Source: Staphylococcus sp. 17KM0847 (GTDB lineage: Bacteria; Bacillota; Bacilli; Staphylococcales; Staphylococcaceae). From it: 64,000 bases of DNA. Under the pieces are notes generated by a model. It was not told where the DNA came from, did not search any database, and saw only the letters and a program-made list of their open reading frames with translations. The stretch covers positions 1,674,001 through 1,738,000 of the forward strand of contig NZ_CP040781.1 in NCBI RefSeq assembly GCF_013463155.1. The letters are read 5' to 3'. Numbering within the stretch: position 1 is the stretch's first letter; every line of letters starts with the position of its first letter. The position numbers and the translations under genes are program-made. Positions 1 through 9,073 of this stretch are shown one piece after another.

Positions 1-247
1 GATAAGGTAAATTTTGTGCAGTCTGATGATGGTACGCATAGATTTGTTGTACCTTGGGTTCACCTAGTAATTCAATAAGATGGTCATGTAAATCTAATGC
101 ACGACCACCAATATTAGCACGATAAAAATCAAACGTGACTAAAGGTTTATCCTCTAACGCCAAGAAGTGATTAATCGTTTCATATAAATGTTGTTCCGTA
201 TCAATAATTGTCCCATCAAAGTCAAAGATAACAGCTCGATATGTCAT
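1..247 (-). CDS. HAD-family hydrolase, N-terminal part (cut by window edge)
   Basis: The first 82 codons of a haloacid dehalogenase-like phosphatase are visible; the rest lies beyond position 1. The protein opens MTYRAVIFDFDGTIID, which is HAD motif I with the nucleophile and acid aspartates (D9 and D11), followed by a helical cap region typical of phosphoglycolate phosphatase or beta-phosphoglucomutase-like members. An AAGGAG site lies 8-10 bases before the ATG. It follows the VOC-family gene by about 20 bases on the same strand, so the two are probably cotranscribed. The substrate cannot be told from this fragment. Confidence 0.85.
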   Translation of the reverse strand, partial: MTYRAVIFDFDGTIIDTEQHLYETINHFLALEDKPLVTFDFYRANIGGRALDLHDHLIELLGEPKVQQIYAYHHQTAQNLPY

Positions 248-268
248 ATAAACTATACTCCTTAATAT

Positions 269-1105
269 TTACGCTTTAAATACTGCATAAGGTTCTGATG
301 TTGCAAATTCATACATAATCCCATTTTGGCGATAATACAATGACTCAAACCATTTGCGATCAATAATACCCGAATGATTTCCAGGTAACGTATCATGTAT
401 GGTCATTATCTGTTGTAAATCCGTATGATTTTTAACTGCTAACGCATGATGATGAACAAAACCTCTACCCGGTCTTACAACATCTCCACTTTTTTCAACA
501 ACAACAATATCTGTATAATAACCTACTGCATCTAGTGTCAAAATTGTTGGATTTCCCTTTTTTTCTATATTATACCCTAGTACACATGTTAAATATTCAA
601 TTGTTGTTGTCTTATCTCGAACATGAATTTCAATAGGGCCTAACCCTAAAATCCGATGTTCAGATGCTATATTCGTAGATTGACACATTTCTAAAGGTAA
701 TGATGCTTGATTATTTGCAACCATCATTAAAGATAAATGGTCGGGATCATCAAATTGAAGTGTAGGTTGCCCTCGATATGTTCCATACGTTGTAGGTATA
801 TCATATTGGCGTAAACGTTCTGCAAAGTCATCTAAAGTACCTTCATCATCTACCAACAAACCAACACGTGCAATCATATCTGTCCCTTTACGCATTTGTC
901 CTGCATGAGGTAATTCAAAAAAAGTGAGCAATGTTCCAACTGTACCTTGTGCATCTCCATAAAAAAGATGCACCATATCATGATTATCTTGATTGACCGT
1001 TTCTTTAACAAGTTTTAGACCCAACACTTCCTGATAAAAATGCTTATTTGCTATTTTATCCTTCGTATACATCGATACATGATGATGTCCCATAATATAC
1101 GTCAT
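269..1105 (-). CDS. Glyoxalase/VOC-superfamily ring-cleaving dioxygenase-like protein
   Basis: A 278-residue protein with two vicinal oxygen chelate (VOC) modules. The first begins at MGHHHVSMYTKD and carries the His of a metal site; the second starts near residue 155 (GLGPIEIHVRD) and has HHHALAVK near residue 220 and a late Glu in the YEFATSEP stretch. This layout matches the Bacillus/Staphylococcus 'ring-cleaving dioxygenase' group of metal-dependent enzymes (MhqO/MhqA-like, tied to quinone or electrophile stress in Bacillus). The start at 1105 is chosen because GGAGGTG stands just before it; an in-frame start at 1132 lacks a ribosome site. The actual substrate is unknown. Confidence 0.8.
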   Translation of the reverse strand: MTYIMGHHHVSMYTKDKIANKHFYQEVLGLKLVKETVNQDNHDMVHLFYGDAQGTVGTLLTFFELPHAGQMRKGTDMIARVGLLVDDEGTLDDFAERLRQYDIPTTYGTYRGQPTLQFDDPDHLSLMMVANNQASLPLEMCQSTNIASEHRILGLGPIEIHVRDKTTTIEYLTCVLGYNIEKKGNPTILTLDAVGYYTDIVVVEKSGDVVRPGRGFVHHHALAVKNHTDLQQIMTIHDTLPGNHSGIIDRKWFESLYYRQNGIMYEFATSEPYAVFKA

Positions 1106-1158
1106 ATATTCACCTCCTACATAAAAAGTCACATTAAAGTATTTTATTTTTCAATAGC

Positions 1159-1434
1159 TTAAAATGCCATCGGTACGATAAATAAACAAATTACGCCCAT
1201 AATAACAATTGCAATTGGAAAAGCAATCGTCTGAATAAACCTCACTTTGTTCAAAGGTAACTTCGAGTAAGCAAGCCATGTTTCCAATACAAAACTAAAA
1301 CATGTCATACTTAACGTTAATACAAGAAATAACTGCATACCATTTTGATAGTGCGATAAAAAGCCTACTGACAATATTAACATTGTGATAAAGAGCATTA
1401 ATGTAATAAAATAACGCTGTAACACTTTAGCCAT
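1159..1434 (-). CDS. Small membrane protein of unknown function
   Basis: A 91-residue protein with about three hydrophobic segments (residues roughly 8-28, 32-54 and 66-90), hence a small integral membrane protein. No family is recognised. The ATG at 1434 follows GAAGGTGAAGAG; an in-frame GTG at 1446 would add four residues but has a poorer site. It lies upstream of the VOC and HAD genes on the same strand with short gaps, so the three may form one transcript. Confidence 0.65.
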   Translation of the reverse strand: MAKVLQRYFITLMLFITMLILSVGFLSHYQNGMQLFLVLTLSMTCFSFVLETWLAYSKLPLNKVRFIQTIAFPIAIVIMGVICLFIVPMAF

Positions 1435-1535
1435 ATATCTCTTCACCTTCTATCTTATAACTTCACACGGCTTCAAATGTTTTCTATTTATTAAACCTTA
1501 TATTCGCACATCCTAATCTTTTTGTAAACTATTTA

Positions 1536-1595
1536 AAAAGTGTATATCTAAAAGCCAAAAACAGTCATGCTTTCGCCTTTGATATACACTCTTAG
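1536..1595 (-). terminator. Probable rho-independent terminator after the symporter gene
   Basis: Read on the minus strand, a ten-base arm (AGTGTATATC, at 1581-1590) pairs with GATATACACT (1539-1548), and a T run follows. It stands just past the stop of the symporter gene at 1602. The loop is long (about 32 bases) but contains a smaller hairpin. Confidence 0.65.
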
Positions 1596-1601
1596 AAATG
1601 A

Positions 1602-2546
1602 TTATGCGATTGTTTTAACTTGTTTCTGTTCTGCACGTGCTGCCCAGTAACGTGCAAGCAACGGGCCACTAATACAGTGTACAAAGCTAAACACTGCACC
1701 CGGAACTGCTGCTAATGGATTAAAATGTACAGTGGCAAGCGACGATGCTAAAGCTGAGTTCTGCATACCTACTTCAATAGACACCGCTTTTTTATCTGGA
1801 TAATTCAGCTTTAAAACATTGGCTAAAAAGTAACCTATCGCATATCCTAAAACGTTATGTAATATCACTACTGTAAAAATCAACAATCCTGTTTGAACAA
1901 TTAATTCTTTACTGCCTGCAACAACTGCACCTAAAATCAATGAAATGGCTACTACGGATACAACAGGTAAAACATCTTCTCCAAAATCAGCTAACTTTTT
2001 AAATACTTTTTGAATAACAAATCCAAGTAAAATTGGAATTAATACAACTTTAGCAACTGAAATAAACATGCTTACAAACGAAACATCCATCCACTCACGG
2101 GCAAAGAGATACATAAAACCGGGCGTTAATACAGGTGACAAAATTGTTGACACAGATGTTATCGTTACTGACAATGCCACATTCGCCTTAGCTAAATAAC
2201 TCATTACGTTACTCGTCGTCCCCCCAGGACAGCATCCTACAAGTAATACACCTATTGCAATGTCAGCTGATAAACTAAAAACTTTAACAATGATATAAGC
2301 TAATGTCGGCATAATCGTATACTGCAACACCACACCGATAATAACAGGTTTTGGATATTTAAAAATCAATTTGAAATCACTGACTTTAATGGTCAAACCC
2401 ATCCCTAACATTACAACACCGAGTAAGTATGGAATGATCGCCCCTAATCCTGAAAATAAACTTGGTACTGTAAAAGCAACAATACTTGCCAATAACATCC
2501 ATATTAAAAATGATTTCGATGCAAACTGACCAATACGCTGTAACAT
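1602..2546 (-). CDS. Bile acid:sodium symporter family (BASS) transporter
   Basis: A 314-residue polytopic membrane protein with about nine to ten hydrophobic segments. The GCCPGGTTSNVMSYLAKA stretch (about residues 107-124) and EVGMQNSALASSLA (about residues 257-270) are hallmark discontinuous-helix motifs of the BASS family, which includes bile acid carriers and the bacterial YocS/PanS organic anion carriers. In a skin bacterium an organic acid such as a keto acid is a more likely substrate than bile acid, but this is inference. An AAGGAG site supports the ATG at 2546 over a GTG at 2555, which abuts the site. Confidence 0.85.
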   Translation of the reverse strand: MLQRIGQFASKSFLIWMLLASIVAFTVPSLFSGLGAIIPYLLGVVMLGMGLTIKVSDFKLIFKYPKPVIIGVVLQYTIMPTLAYIIVKVFSLSADIAIGVLLVGCCPGGTTSNVMSYLAKANVALSVTITSVSTILSPVLTPGFMYLFAREWMDVSFVSMFISVAKVVLIPILLGFVIQKVFKKLADFGEDVLPVVSVVAISLILGAVVAGSKELIVQTGLLIFTVVILHNVLGYAIGYFLANVLKLNYPDKKAVSIEVGMQNSALASSLATVHFNPLAAVPGAVFSFVHCISGPLLARYWAARAEQKQVKTIA

Positions 2547-2854
2547 AGGCGTCACTCCTTAATTATTATAATAGTCAGAATATTAACACATCTATTGATT
2601 TTCGACAATCCTTTTTTTATCTATTGGATGCATGATTTGATTTTTAGTGCAAATGACCAGAATTTATATGAAAGATTTTAACCGACAAATAGAAATACCA
2701 CTCAGTCCTCTATGACCTTAATAAAGATGATGCGTCTCCCTTTTTTATCATTACACGCTATAAGTCATTCATTTTACAACTGAAGTCTTACTGTTTTTTT
2801 ATGCTTAGCATGCTACAATAAAATTATTAAATTTGTAATAAATGGAGAATGATG
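2547..2854. other. Divergent intergenic region
   Basis: About 300 bases between the leftward symporter and a rightward gene of unknown function. It must hold both promoters. A TACAAT box near 2813 could be the rightward -10 element. No convincing -35, operator or RNA gene was seen. Confidence 0.5.
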
Positions 2855-3382
2855 ATGATTATTGACAAATTAGAGTCTTATACACTCAACATCCATCAAT
2901 TAGACCGACGTTCTACCCGTCGACAACTTGAAAAACTGCTAAGCCATACTACTTTTCAAACTCCTTTCCAATTCCGTATTTCTAAGACCAATCAGCACTA
3001 TCTACTTCGTGTGCAACTGCCTAAACAAGCTTTACCTTATTTAGTAAGTTTTATTAGTTTCCACAACTACTCAATTTATCAACTTGTTTTATCTCAACAC
3101 GAACACGTAATCGAACCATTACAGCACATATCTGATAGTGAAAAACATTATGAAATCTTTATTGATGGCTTAACTGACCCATTCATTAAAGATAAAGTCA
3201 TCGATGTATTGACAGGCTTCCAATCAGAAGGTATCGCCTATAACTTCTCACGCAACTTGTTAAAAGTTACAACGACACCTCTTGTTATGATGTCCTTAAT
3301 TCAAACATTAGCCACACGCCATGTTGATATTTACTACGCAAGTTTACCCAAACGGGCATATCATCAATCTCGCATTTCTTAA
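2855..3382 (+). CDS. Protein of unknown function
   Basis: A soluble 175-residue protein with no signal peptide or membrane segment and no motif I recognise. It has mixed alpha/beta character, a basic N-terminal part (RRSTRRQLEKLL near residue 20) and a basic C-terminal tail ending in RAYHQSRIS. Three successive ATG codons occur at 2849, 2852 and 2855; the GGAG at 2844-2847 gives best spacing to the third. It is flanked by a divergent transporter and a shared terminator, so it is probably a single-gene transcript. Confidence 0.7.
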   Translation: MIIDKLESYTLNIHQLDRRSTRRQLEKLLSHTTFQTPFQFRISKTNQHYLLRVQLPKQALPYLVSFISFHNYSIYQLVLSQHEHVIEPLQHISDSEKHYEIFIDGLTDPFIKDKVIDVLTGFQSEGIAYNFSRNLLKVTTTPLVMMSLIQTLATRHVDIYYASLPKRAYHQSRIS

Positions 3383-3386
3383 ACGT

Positions 3387-3453
3387 CAAAAGACGAGAGT
3401 GGAACAAACGCTTTTTGCATCAATGCGCTTTCTGTTCCTCTCCCGTCTTTTCT
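3387..3453. terminator. Bidirectional terminator
   Basis: Arms AAAAGACGAGAGTGGAACA (3388-3406) and TGTTCCTCTCCCGTCTTTT (3433-3452) form a long imperfect stem with A/T runs on both sides. It lies between two convergent genes and can serve both. Its GTGGAACA...TGTTCC core resembles other intergenic hairpins in this window. Confidence 0.85.
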
Positions 3454-3941
3454 TATATGTTTGCATCCTTTTCTAAGTGTGCTTGTAACGTATCAAACAT
3501 CATTTCAAAACCATGTACAGTATGATCATGATATGCTTTTTTCTTTTGTTTGTATGCCATGTTAGAGGTACCGCGTTCTTTAGGAATAAAACTTTTATAT
3601 TTAAAAGTCATCTCTGTTAATCTAACATTGCGCTCACTTAAATCAACATCAATATAATCTGCCTCTTCACTAATTGACGGCATTTGAATTGTTTTACGAA
3701 TATGTCTATCCGGGATAAGTGTTTCATATACCCCTACAACTTCTCGTTTTTTACCTTGTGCAGCATCAATCACTTTATATGCCCCACCCTCTACACCATC
3801 ACTATGAACAGATACATTCGTACGCGGTGATGTCATGAACCATTCACGTAGTTGTTCCGGGTCGATCCAAGCTGCATAGACATCTGCTGGTGTTGCTTTC
3901 ATCAATCGTGTAATCTCTATTTCAACCCATTCATTTTGCAT
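3453..3941 (-). CDS. SRPBCC/AHSA1-domain protein
   Basis: A 162-residue protein with the Activator of Hsp90 ATPase homology fold. The start VEIEITRLMKATPADVYAAWIDPEQLREWF has the usual first strand, then a helix containing the W-x-x-P-x-x-L-x-x-W pattern. These proteins bind small hydrophobic ligands, but the bacterial members rarely have a known function. The ATG at 3941 follows GGAAGTG at suitable spacing; a GTG at 4025 would add 28 low-complexity residues and is less likely. Confidence 0.75.
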   Translation of the reverse strand: MQNEWVEIEITRLMKATPADVYAAWIDPEQLREWFMTSPRTNVSVHSDGVEGGAYKVIDAAQGKKREVVGVYETLIPDRHIRKTIQMPSISEEADYIDVDLSERNVRLTEMTFKYKSFIPKERGTSNMAYKQKKKAYHDHTVHGFEMMFDTLQAHLEKDANI

Positions 3942-4045
3942 GATTTCACTTCCATTCTGATTCGTATACCTATTATCATCTTCTTTCAATGATAACGCAT
4001 TTCTCTCATATACTTCATTTTCCACACTCAGCTTTATATTCTAGT

Positions 4046-5338
4046 CTACTTTGTATGCAGGCGAGGTAAATTAAATAAAATAGCAACTATGCCACAAAGT
4101 GCTAGCATTAACGGATAAATTGAATATGGCAATAACATCATTGGAGATATGTCTGCTACGCCTGCCGCAGCAATAAGCTGTGGACTATATGGCAGAACGC
4201 CTTGAAAAGCACTGCCAAAAATATCTAATATACTTGCTGATTTACGTGCATCAATATTATATTCATCTGCAATATCCTTTGCCAATGGACCTGCCATAAT
4301 AATCGAAATTGTATTGTTGGCTGTTGAAATATCTGCCAAACTTACAAGACCTGCAATACCAAACTCTGCACCTCGTCGAGAGTGAATACGCTGTTTAACA
4401 TAATTGAGCAACCATCTCACGCCACCGTAATATTCTACTAAGCCAATCATTCCACCAATCAATAGTGCAATAATCGCAATATCTTCCATCGCAACTATAC
4501 CTTTTGATGCAGCCGTTAAAAATCCTGCCATACCAAAAGAACCATCGATCAAACCGATAACGCCAGATAATAAAATACCACTAATCAATACGATAATAAC
4601 ATTAATACCTAATATAGCTAAGATTAAAACAAATAAATACGGGATAACTTTAATGATATTATAATCATATGTTGCTGTTTCATTCATTTGTGTTCCATGT
4701 GTTAACCACCATAAAATAACAAGCGTCATTAAAGCACCAGGAACAACGATTCTAAAATTCACTTTAAACTTATCTGCCATTTTTGTTTTTTGTGTTCGTA
4801 CTGCTGCAATTGTTGTATCTGAAATCATCGATAAATTATCCCCAAACATTGCGCCACCAACAACTGTTGCCATTGCAAGTGCAGCTGGAATTTCTGTGGC
4901 TTCACTAATACCAAATCCAACGGGTGCAATTGCTGCTACCGTCCCAACTGATGTGCCCATTGATACTGAAATAAACATACAAATTATAAAAATACCGACA
5001 ATCAGATAGTGTTGGGGAATCAATGATAAACCTAAATTTACAATGGACGAAACACCTCCCATTGCTTCTGCTGTTTGTGAAAAAGCACCAGCTAAAAGAA
5101 AAATAAGCATCATTAAAATAATATTAGGGTGTCCAGCCTTTCTCGCAAATACTTCTACCTTATGACTAAACCTCTCTTTGGGATTCATCACTAGTGCCAC
5201 AATAACACCGATCATTGCTGCAACATTTAACGGTAAAAATGTGAAATCCTTTGTAATTAGCCCTGCACCTAAAAACAGACCTATAAATATAATAAGTGGG
5301 ATAAGCCCCCAAGCGTTCTCTCTTTGTGCTGTTTGCAT
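4046..5338 (-). CDS. Na+/H+ antiporter NhaC family protein
   Basis: A 430-residue membrane protein with roughly ten to twelve hydrophobic segments. Residues around 120-170 (SMGTSVGTVAAIAPVGFGISEATEIPAALAMATVVGGAMFGDNLS, read here only as a landmark) carry the conserved GAMFGDNLSMISDTT type motif of the NhaC/ArsB-like antiporters. Members exchange sodium for protons or move organic ions such as malate and lactate. It is the last gene of a tight leftward group after an M20 amidohydrolase (15-base gap), which suggests it may carry the product or substrate of that enzyme rather than serve only sodium balance. Confidence 0.8.
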   Translation of the reverse strand: MQTAQRENAWGLIPLIIFIGLFLGAGLITKDFTFLPLNVAAMIGVIVALVMNPKERFSHKVEVFARKAGHPNIILMMLIFLLAGAFSQTAEAMGGVSSIVNLGLSLIPQHYLIVGIFIICMFISVSMGTSVGTVAAIAPVGFGISEATEIPAALAMATVVGGAMFGDNLSMISDTTIAAVRTQKTKMADKFKVNFRIVVPGALMTLVILWWLTHGTQMNETATYDYNIIKVIPYLFVLILAILGINVIIVLISGILLSGVIGLIDGSFGMAGFLTAASKGIVAMEDIAIIALLIGGMIGLVEYYGGVRWLLNYVKQRIHSRRGAEFGIAGLVSLADISTANNTISIIMAGPLAKDIADEYNIDARKSASILDIFGSAFQGVLPYSPQLIAAAGVADISPMMLLPYSIYPLMLALCGIVAILFNLPRLHTK

Positions 5339-5353
5339 TACGCGATATACTCC

Positions 5354-6493
5354 TTAATTTTCTAAATTATAATGTACCAATAACTGCTCTACAAATTCTA
5401 CAAAATAGTCTGGAACTTTGTCGAGTATTGCTTCATTCGGTTCATATTGAGGATGATGTAAAGGATAATGACTATCCGAACCGATCATTGCAAAATGAAC
5501 GGGAGCAATTTGCTGGTAGCTCGCAAAGTCTTCACCAATCATTTGCGCTCTAGGTTGTAATGTCACATTATAACCCACTTGATCGGCAGCCTTTTGTGCT
5601 ATGGTGTGCAATGTCGAATCATTGTCTACACCATCTGTTAAACGTTGATAATCCAATGTGATTTTTGCACCAAATTGAATAGCTAGTCCATCACATAGCT
5701 GTTGCATACGTTGTGCAATCGTCTCACGTACTTCTGATGACAACGTGCGTACTGTCCCCTCAATAAATCCACTATTGGGTATAACATTCCAAGTTTCACC
5801 ACAATGAATTTGACCTATAGTAACAACGGCTTCATCGTATGGTGCAATACTCCGACTCGTAATCGTTTGTAAACTATTTATCAGCTGACCTATTGCAATA
5901 TGTGGGTCAACCCCATCTTGTGGCATAGCAGCATGCGCACCCACACCGGTAATATTGATCTTAAAACGATCAACATTGGCTGTCATTGCTCCAACTTTAG
6001 CGCGCCATTCTCCGATTTTTAATGTTGGATCATTGTGAAAACCGATAATGGCTTTGACACCATCCAATGCTCCTGTTCGGACAACGGCGTCTGCGCCTTC
6101 ACTCACTTCTTCGGCTGCTTGAAATATGAACCTCACACGTCCAGATAATTGTACTTCACGTTGTTTAAGTTGTATAGCTGTTCCTAATATCGCTGCCATA
6201 TGAACATCATGACCACATGCGTGCATGATACCATGCCGCTGTGAAATGTAAGGAACTTCTGTTTGTTCTTCAATCGGTAGTGCATCTATATCTGTACGCA
6301 CACCTATACAATGATGACCTTGTCCTACCTCCGCAATCAATCCTGTTTGAAACGGTATATTTAAAATGCGAATATCATGCTGTTCTAAAATGTCTCGTAT
6401 ACGTGCCGTTGTTTGTACTTCTTTATTTGAAAGTTCTGGTAGACGATGAAAGTCTCGTCGCCATTGCTTTAACTGCTCTAATAATGCTGTCAT
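5354..6493 (-). CDS. M20 family amidohydrolase (aminoacylase type)
   Basis: A 379-residue metal-dependent hydrolase of the M20D group, which removes acyl groups from N-acyl amino acids. Visible landmarks are the N-terminal RRDFHRLPELSNKE, the metal-site stretch HACGHDVHMAAILG (about residues 91-104), FIFQAAEEVSEGA with the catalytic Glu pair (about 123-135), and MIGEDFASY near the C-terminus. Related proteins include N-acetyl-diaminopimelate deacetylase and hippurate hydrolases. Its ATG overlaps the stop of the upstream SulP gene by four bases (ATGA), so the two are translationally coupled. Confidence 0.85.
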   Translation of the reverse strand: MTALLEQLKQWRRDFHRLPELSNKEVQTTARIRDILEQHDIRILNIPFQTGLIAEVGQGHHCIGVRTDIDALPIEEQTEVPYISQRHGIMHACGHDVHMAAILGTAIQLKQREVQLSGRVRFIFQAAEEVSEGADAVVRTGALDGVKAIIGFHNDPTLKIGEWRAKVGAMTANVDRFKINITGVGAHAAMPQDGVDPHIAIGQLINSLQTITSRSIAPYDEAVVTIGQIHCGETWNVIPNSGFIEGTVRTLSSEVRETIAQRMQQLCDGLAIQFGAKITLDYQRLTDGVDNDSTLHTIAQKAADQVGYNVTLQPRAQMIGEDFASYQQIAPVHFAMIGSDSHYPLHHPQYEPNEAILDKVPDYFVEFVEQLLVHYNLEN

Positions 6494-7653
6494 GACCTTC
6501 CAACTCCTTTAAACAAATAATAACATGCTGTACCCACTAAAACGCCTAATGCTAAATTTTTTGAGATAACAATAAGACAAAATGTTAACGCCATTAATGT
6601 AAAGTCAAAATAGCGTCGTTGTACAATCAATTGTTTTGTATTACGATCAAACGCATTCAATGCGACAACAATGAGTATCGTTGCCAATACGACCATTGGA
6701 ATTTGACCGACAATCGGTTCTAATACAAAGACAAACAGCCCCATCATGACACCTGTTATGAGTGTAGATAAGCGTGTTGTTGCGCCGAGCTTATAATTGA
6801 GTTTGGATTGACCGACAAGTGCACTACCTGCTAAGCCTCCAAACATACCGATCAACAAATTAGATACCCCTTGTCCTCGTGACTCTTTATTTTTATCACT
6901 CTTTGTTCCTGTCACTTGATCCATCATTTGAGCAGTTAAACTGGTTTGAATCGTCGCAACAATAGCTAACATCGCACCCCAAAATGCAATTTGAAAAAAT
7001 GATATCGTATCTCCTGATAAATCGGGTAACCTCCATACTGGTATTTTGACATGAATTTGTGCCAAATCATGTACATATTGCAGCTTTGCATGTGTTAAAA
7101 ATGCAATCATTGATAGAATAACAATAGAAACAAGTGGTGCAGGTATACGTTTCGTTACTCTAGGTATAAGCCATATTATTAAAAAACTCAACACTGCATA
7201 ACCATAAGTCCATATATTATGTCCCAAAATATGTTTGAGTTGCGATACAAATAAAAGATAACTCAAAGCATTCATAAACCCAATAACAACAGGCAGTGGA
7301 ATCCATGTAATAGCCTTTGCAACATTACAATAACCTAAAAGAATTTGAAAGATGCCCATAACAATAATGGTTGCGGCTAATACTTCCATACTATATGCTG
7401 CCGTGATAAATACAACAACAAGCGACACGCCACTGCTTGGAGCCGATACCATCAGCGTCCTTGCACCAAAAAAGCTGATATATATCATCATCATAGACGT
7501 ACTAATCATGCTTGTTGTTGGGCTAACACCTGCAATAAAACTAAAAGCAATTGCTCCCGGTAATAATGATAACGCCAAAAGCAAACCGATTATAAAATTT
7601 TGATAGTATGCACCAAGCCATGATTGTCGATAATGTAACCACCCATTTGCCAC
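6490..7653 (-). CDS. SulP family inorganic anion transporter, no STAS domain
   Basis: A 387-residue polytopic protein with the SulP opening LLALSLLPGAIAFSFIAGVSPTTSM and a central LLIGMFGGLAGSALVGQSKLNYKLGATTRLS-type region (quoted here only as landmarks). SulP carriers take up sulfate, bicarbonate or dicarboxylates; the usual cytoplasmic STAS domain is absent because the protein ends just after the last hydrophobic segment. The start is a GTG at 7653, eight bases after GGGGG. It heads the group with the amidohydrolase and the NhaC protein. Confidence 0.75.
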   Translation of the reverse strand: MANGWLHYRQSWLGAYYQNFIIGLLLALSLLPGAIAFSFIAGVSPTTSMISTSMMMIYISFFGARTLMVSAPSSGVSLVVVFITAAYSMEVLAATIIVMGIFQILLGYCNVAKAITWIPLPVVIGFMNALSYLLFVSQLKHILGHNIWTYGYAVLSFLIIWLIPRVTKRIPAPLVSIVILSMIAFLTHAKLQYVHDLAQIHVKIPVWRLPDLSGDTISFFQIAFWGAMLAIVATIQTSLTAQMMDQVTGTKSDKNKESRGQGVSNLLIGMFGGLAGSALVGQSKLNYKLGATTRLSTLITGVMMGLFVFVLEPIVGQIPMVVLATILIVVALNAFDRNTKQLIVQRRYFDFTLMALTFCLIVISKNLALGVLVGTACYYLFKGVGRS

Positions 7654-7786
7654 GTTCCATCCCCCCGAACTTATTACTTTTCATTGTATCAAACATGACA
7701 ACTTCGTGTAATAATATCCGATATACAAAAAGCGCTATTATACCACTTATGATGATCTTTCTTGGAATATACTATGGTTTCTCATA

Positions 7787-7831
7787 AATAAATAGTGGCT
7801 GTCCTTTACGTTCAGACAACCACTATTTATT
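7787..7831 (-). terminator. Terminator downstream of the hut operon
   Basis: Arms AATAAATAGTGG and CCACTATTTATT enclose a 20-base loop region immediately after the hutI stop; the minus-strand transcript continues into a T-rich run. It would end the hutU-hutI transcript. Confidence 0.75.
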
Positions 7832-7837
7832 CGATGA

Positions 7838-9073
7838 TTATTGTAATGTTAAATCATGTTTTACAATAATACGCCCTTCTTGCAATACTGTATCGACATG
7901 ATTGATACCATAATGATATGGAATATATTCATGATTAGGTGCATTCCAAATAACAATATTGGCTTTATCCCCTTCATTGATTGTACCCGCATCAACATCA
8001 ATAGCTTTAGCTGCATTAACAGTCACTGCATTCCATACTTCATTTGGAGAAAGCTTTAATTTTAATGCTGCAATTGCCATAACCATTTGTAAGTTGTTTG
8101 TGACACAACTACCTGGATTAAAGTCTGTTGCAATTGCAATCGCACCATCATGCTCTAGCATCCCCCGTGCATCTGCGTAATCATCTTTACCAAGATAAAA
8201 TGTTGTACCCGGTAACAGCACGGCTACTGTATCAGAATGCTTTAATTTTGTTTTATCTTTATCGCTTGCAGCCACTAAGTGATCAGCAGAGATTGCCTCT
8301 TCATCAATAGCTAAACCTAAGCCCCCTAAAGGGTCAATTTCATCAGCGTGGATTTTTACACGAAATCCTTGTGCTTTCGCCGCTTGCATGTAACGGCGAG
8401 ATTCTTCTATTGAAAATACACCCGTCTCACAAAAAATATCTGCAAAATCTGCAAGCCCTTTGACTTCTGGTAATAAATCAATCATCTCTTGTAAAAACAT
8501 TTCGTTAGATACCGCTTCTTTAGGTACGGCATGTGGTCCAAGAAATGTATGACGCATCTCAATGCCATATTTATCTTGCAGTCGACGTGATACACGCAAC
8601 TGCTTGAATTCATTCTCTTTATCTAAACCGTAGCCACTCTTACTTTCTACTGCAAGTACGCCGTGGTGCATCATGATCAATAAATCACGTTCTGCCTTTT
8701 TAAACAATGCTTCTTCTGTTGCTTCTCGTGTTGCTGTAACTGTTGATAAAATCCCACCACCACGTTCTAAAATCTCTAAATAAGATAGCCCTTGTCGTTT
8801 CAATGTCATCTCATGTTCACGCGAACCTCCATGTACAAGATGTGTATGTGCATCAACAAGTGCTGGTGACACCACTTTACCTGTTGCATCTATCTTTTCG
8901 AGAGCTTCATAATGTTCTGTATACTCGCCAGCATAGACAATTTTACCGTCTTTCACAACAACTGTTCCATTTTTGATGATATTGAGTTCATCAAGTTCTG
9001 CACCTTTTAATGGACGTTTTGTTGACTTTGGAAGTATTAATTGCTTAATATTTTGGATGATTAAATCATTCAT
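7838..9073 (-). CDS. hutI: Imidazolonepropionase
   Basis: A 411-residue amidohydrolase-superfamily enzyme that opens the imidazolone ring of 4-imidazolone-5-propanoate to give N-formimino-L-glutamate, the third step of histidine breakdown. The metal pair H76 and H78 lies in [10 protein letters not shown], and later ligands lie in [12 protein letters not shown] and [10 protein letters not shown]. Length matches the family. The start codon overlaps the hutU stop by one base (TAATG), so hutU and hutI are coupled. The substrate is made by HutU and the product is used by HutG, both encoded nearby. Confidence 0.97.
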   Translation of the reverse strand: MNDLIIQNIKQLILPKSTKRPLKGAELDELNIIKNGTVVVKDGKIVYAGEYTEHYEALEKIDATGKVVSPALVDAHTHLVHGGSREHEMTLKRQGLSYLEILERGGGILSTVTATREATEEALFKKAERDLLIMMHHGVLAVESKSGYGLDKENEFKQLRVSRRLQDKYGIEMRHTFLGPHAVPKEAVSNEMFLQEMIDLLPEVKGLADFADIFCETGVFSIEESRRYMQAAKAQGFRVKIHADEIDPLGGLGLAIDEEAISADHLVAASDKDKTKLKHSDTVAVLLPGTTFYLGKDDYADARGMLEHDGAIAIATDFNPGSCVTNNLQMVMAIAALKLKLSPNEVWNAVTVNAAKAIDVDAGTINEGDKANIVIWNAPNHEYIPYHYGINHVDTVLQEGRIIVKHDLTLQ

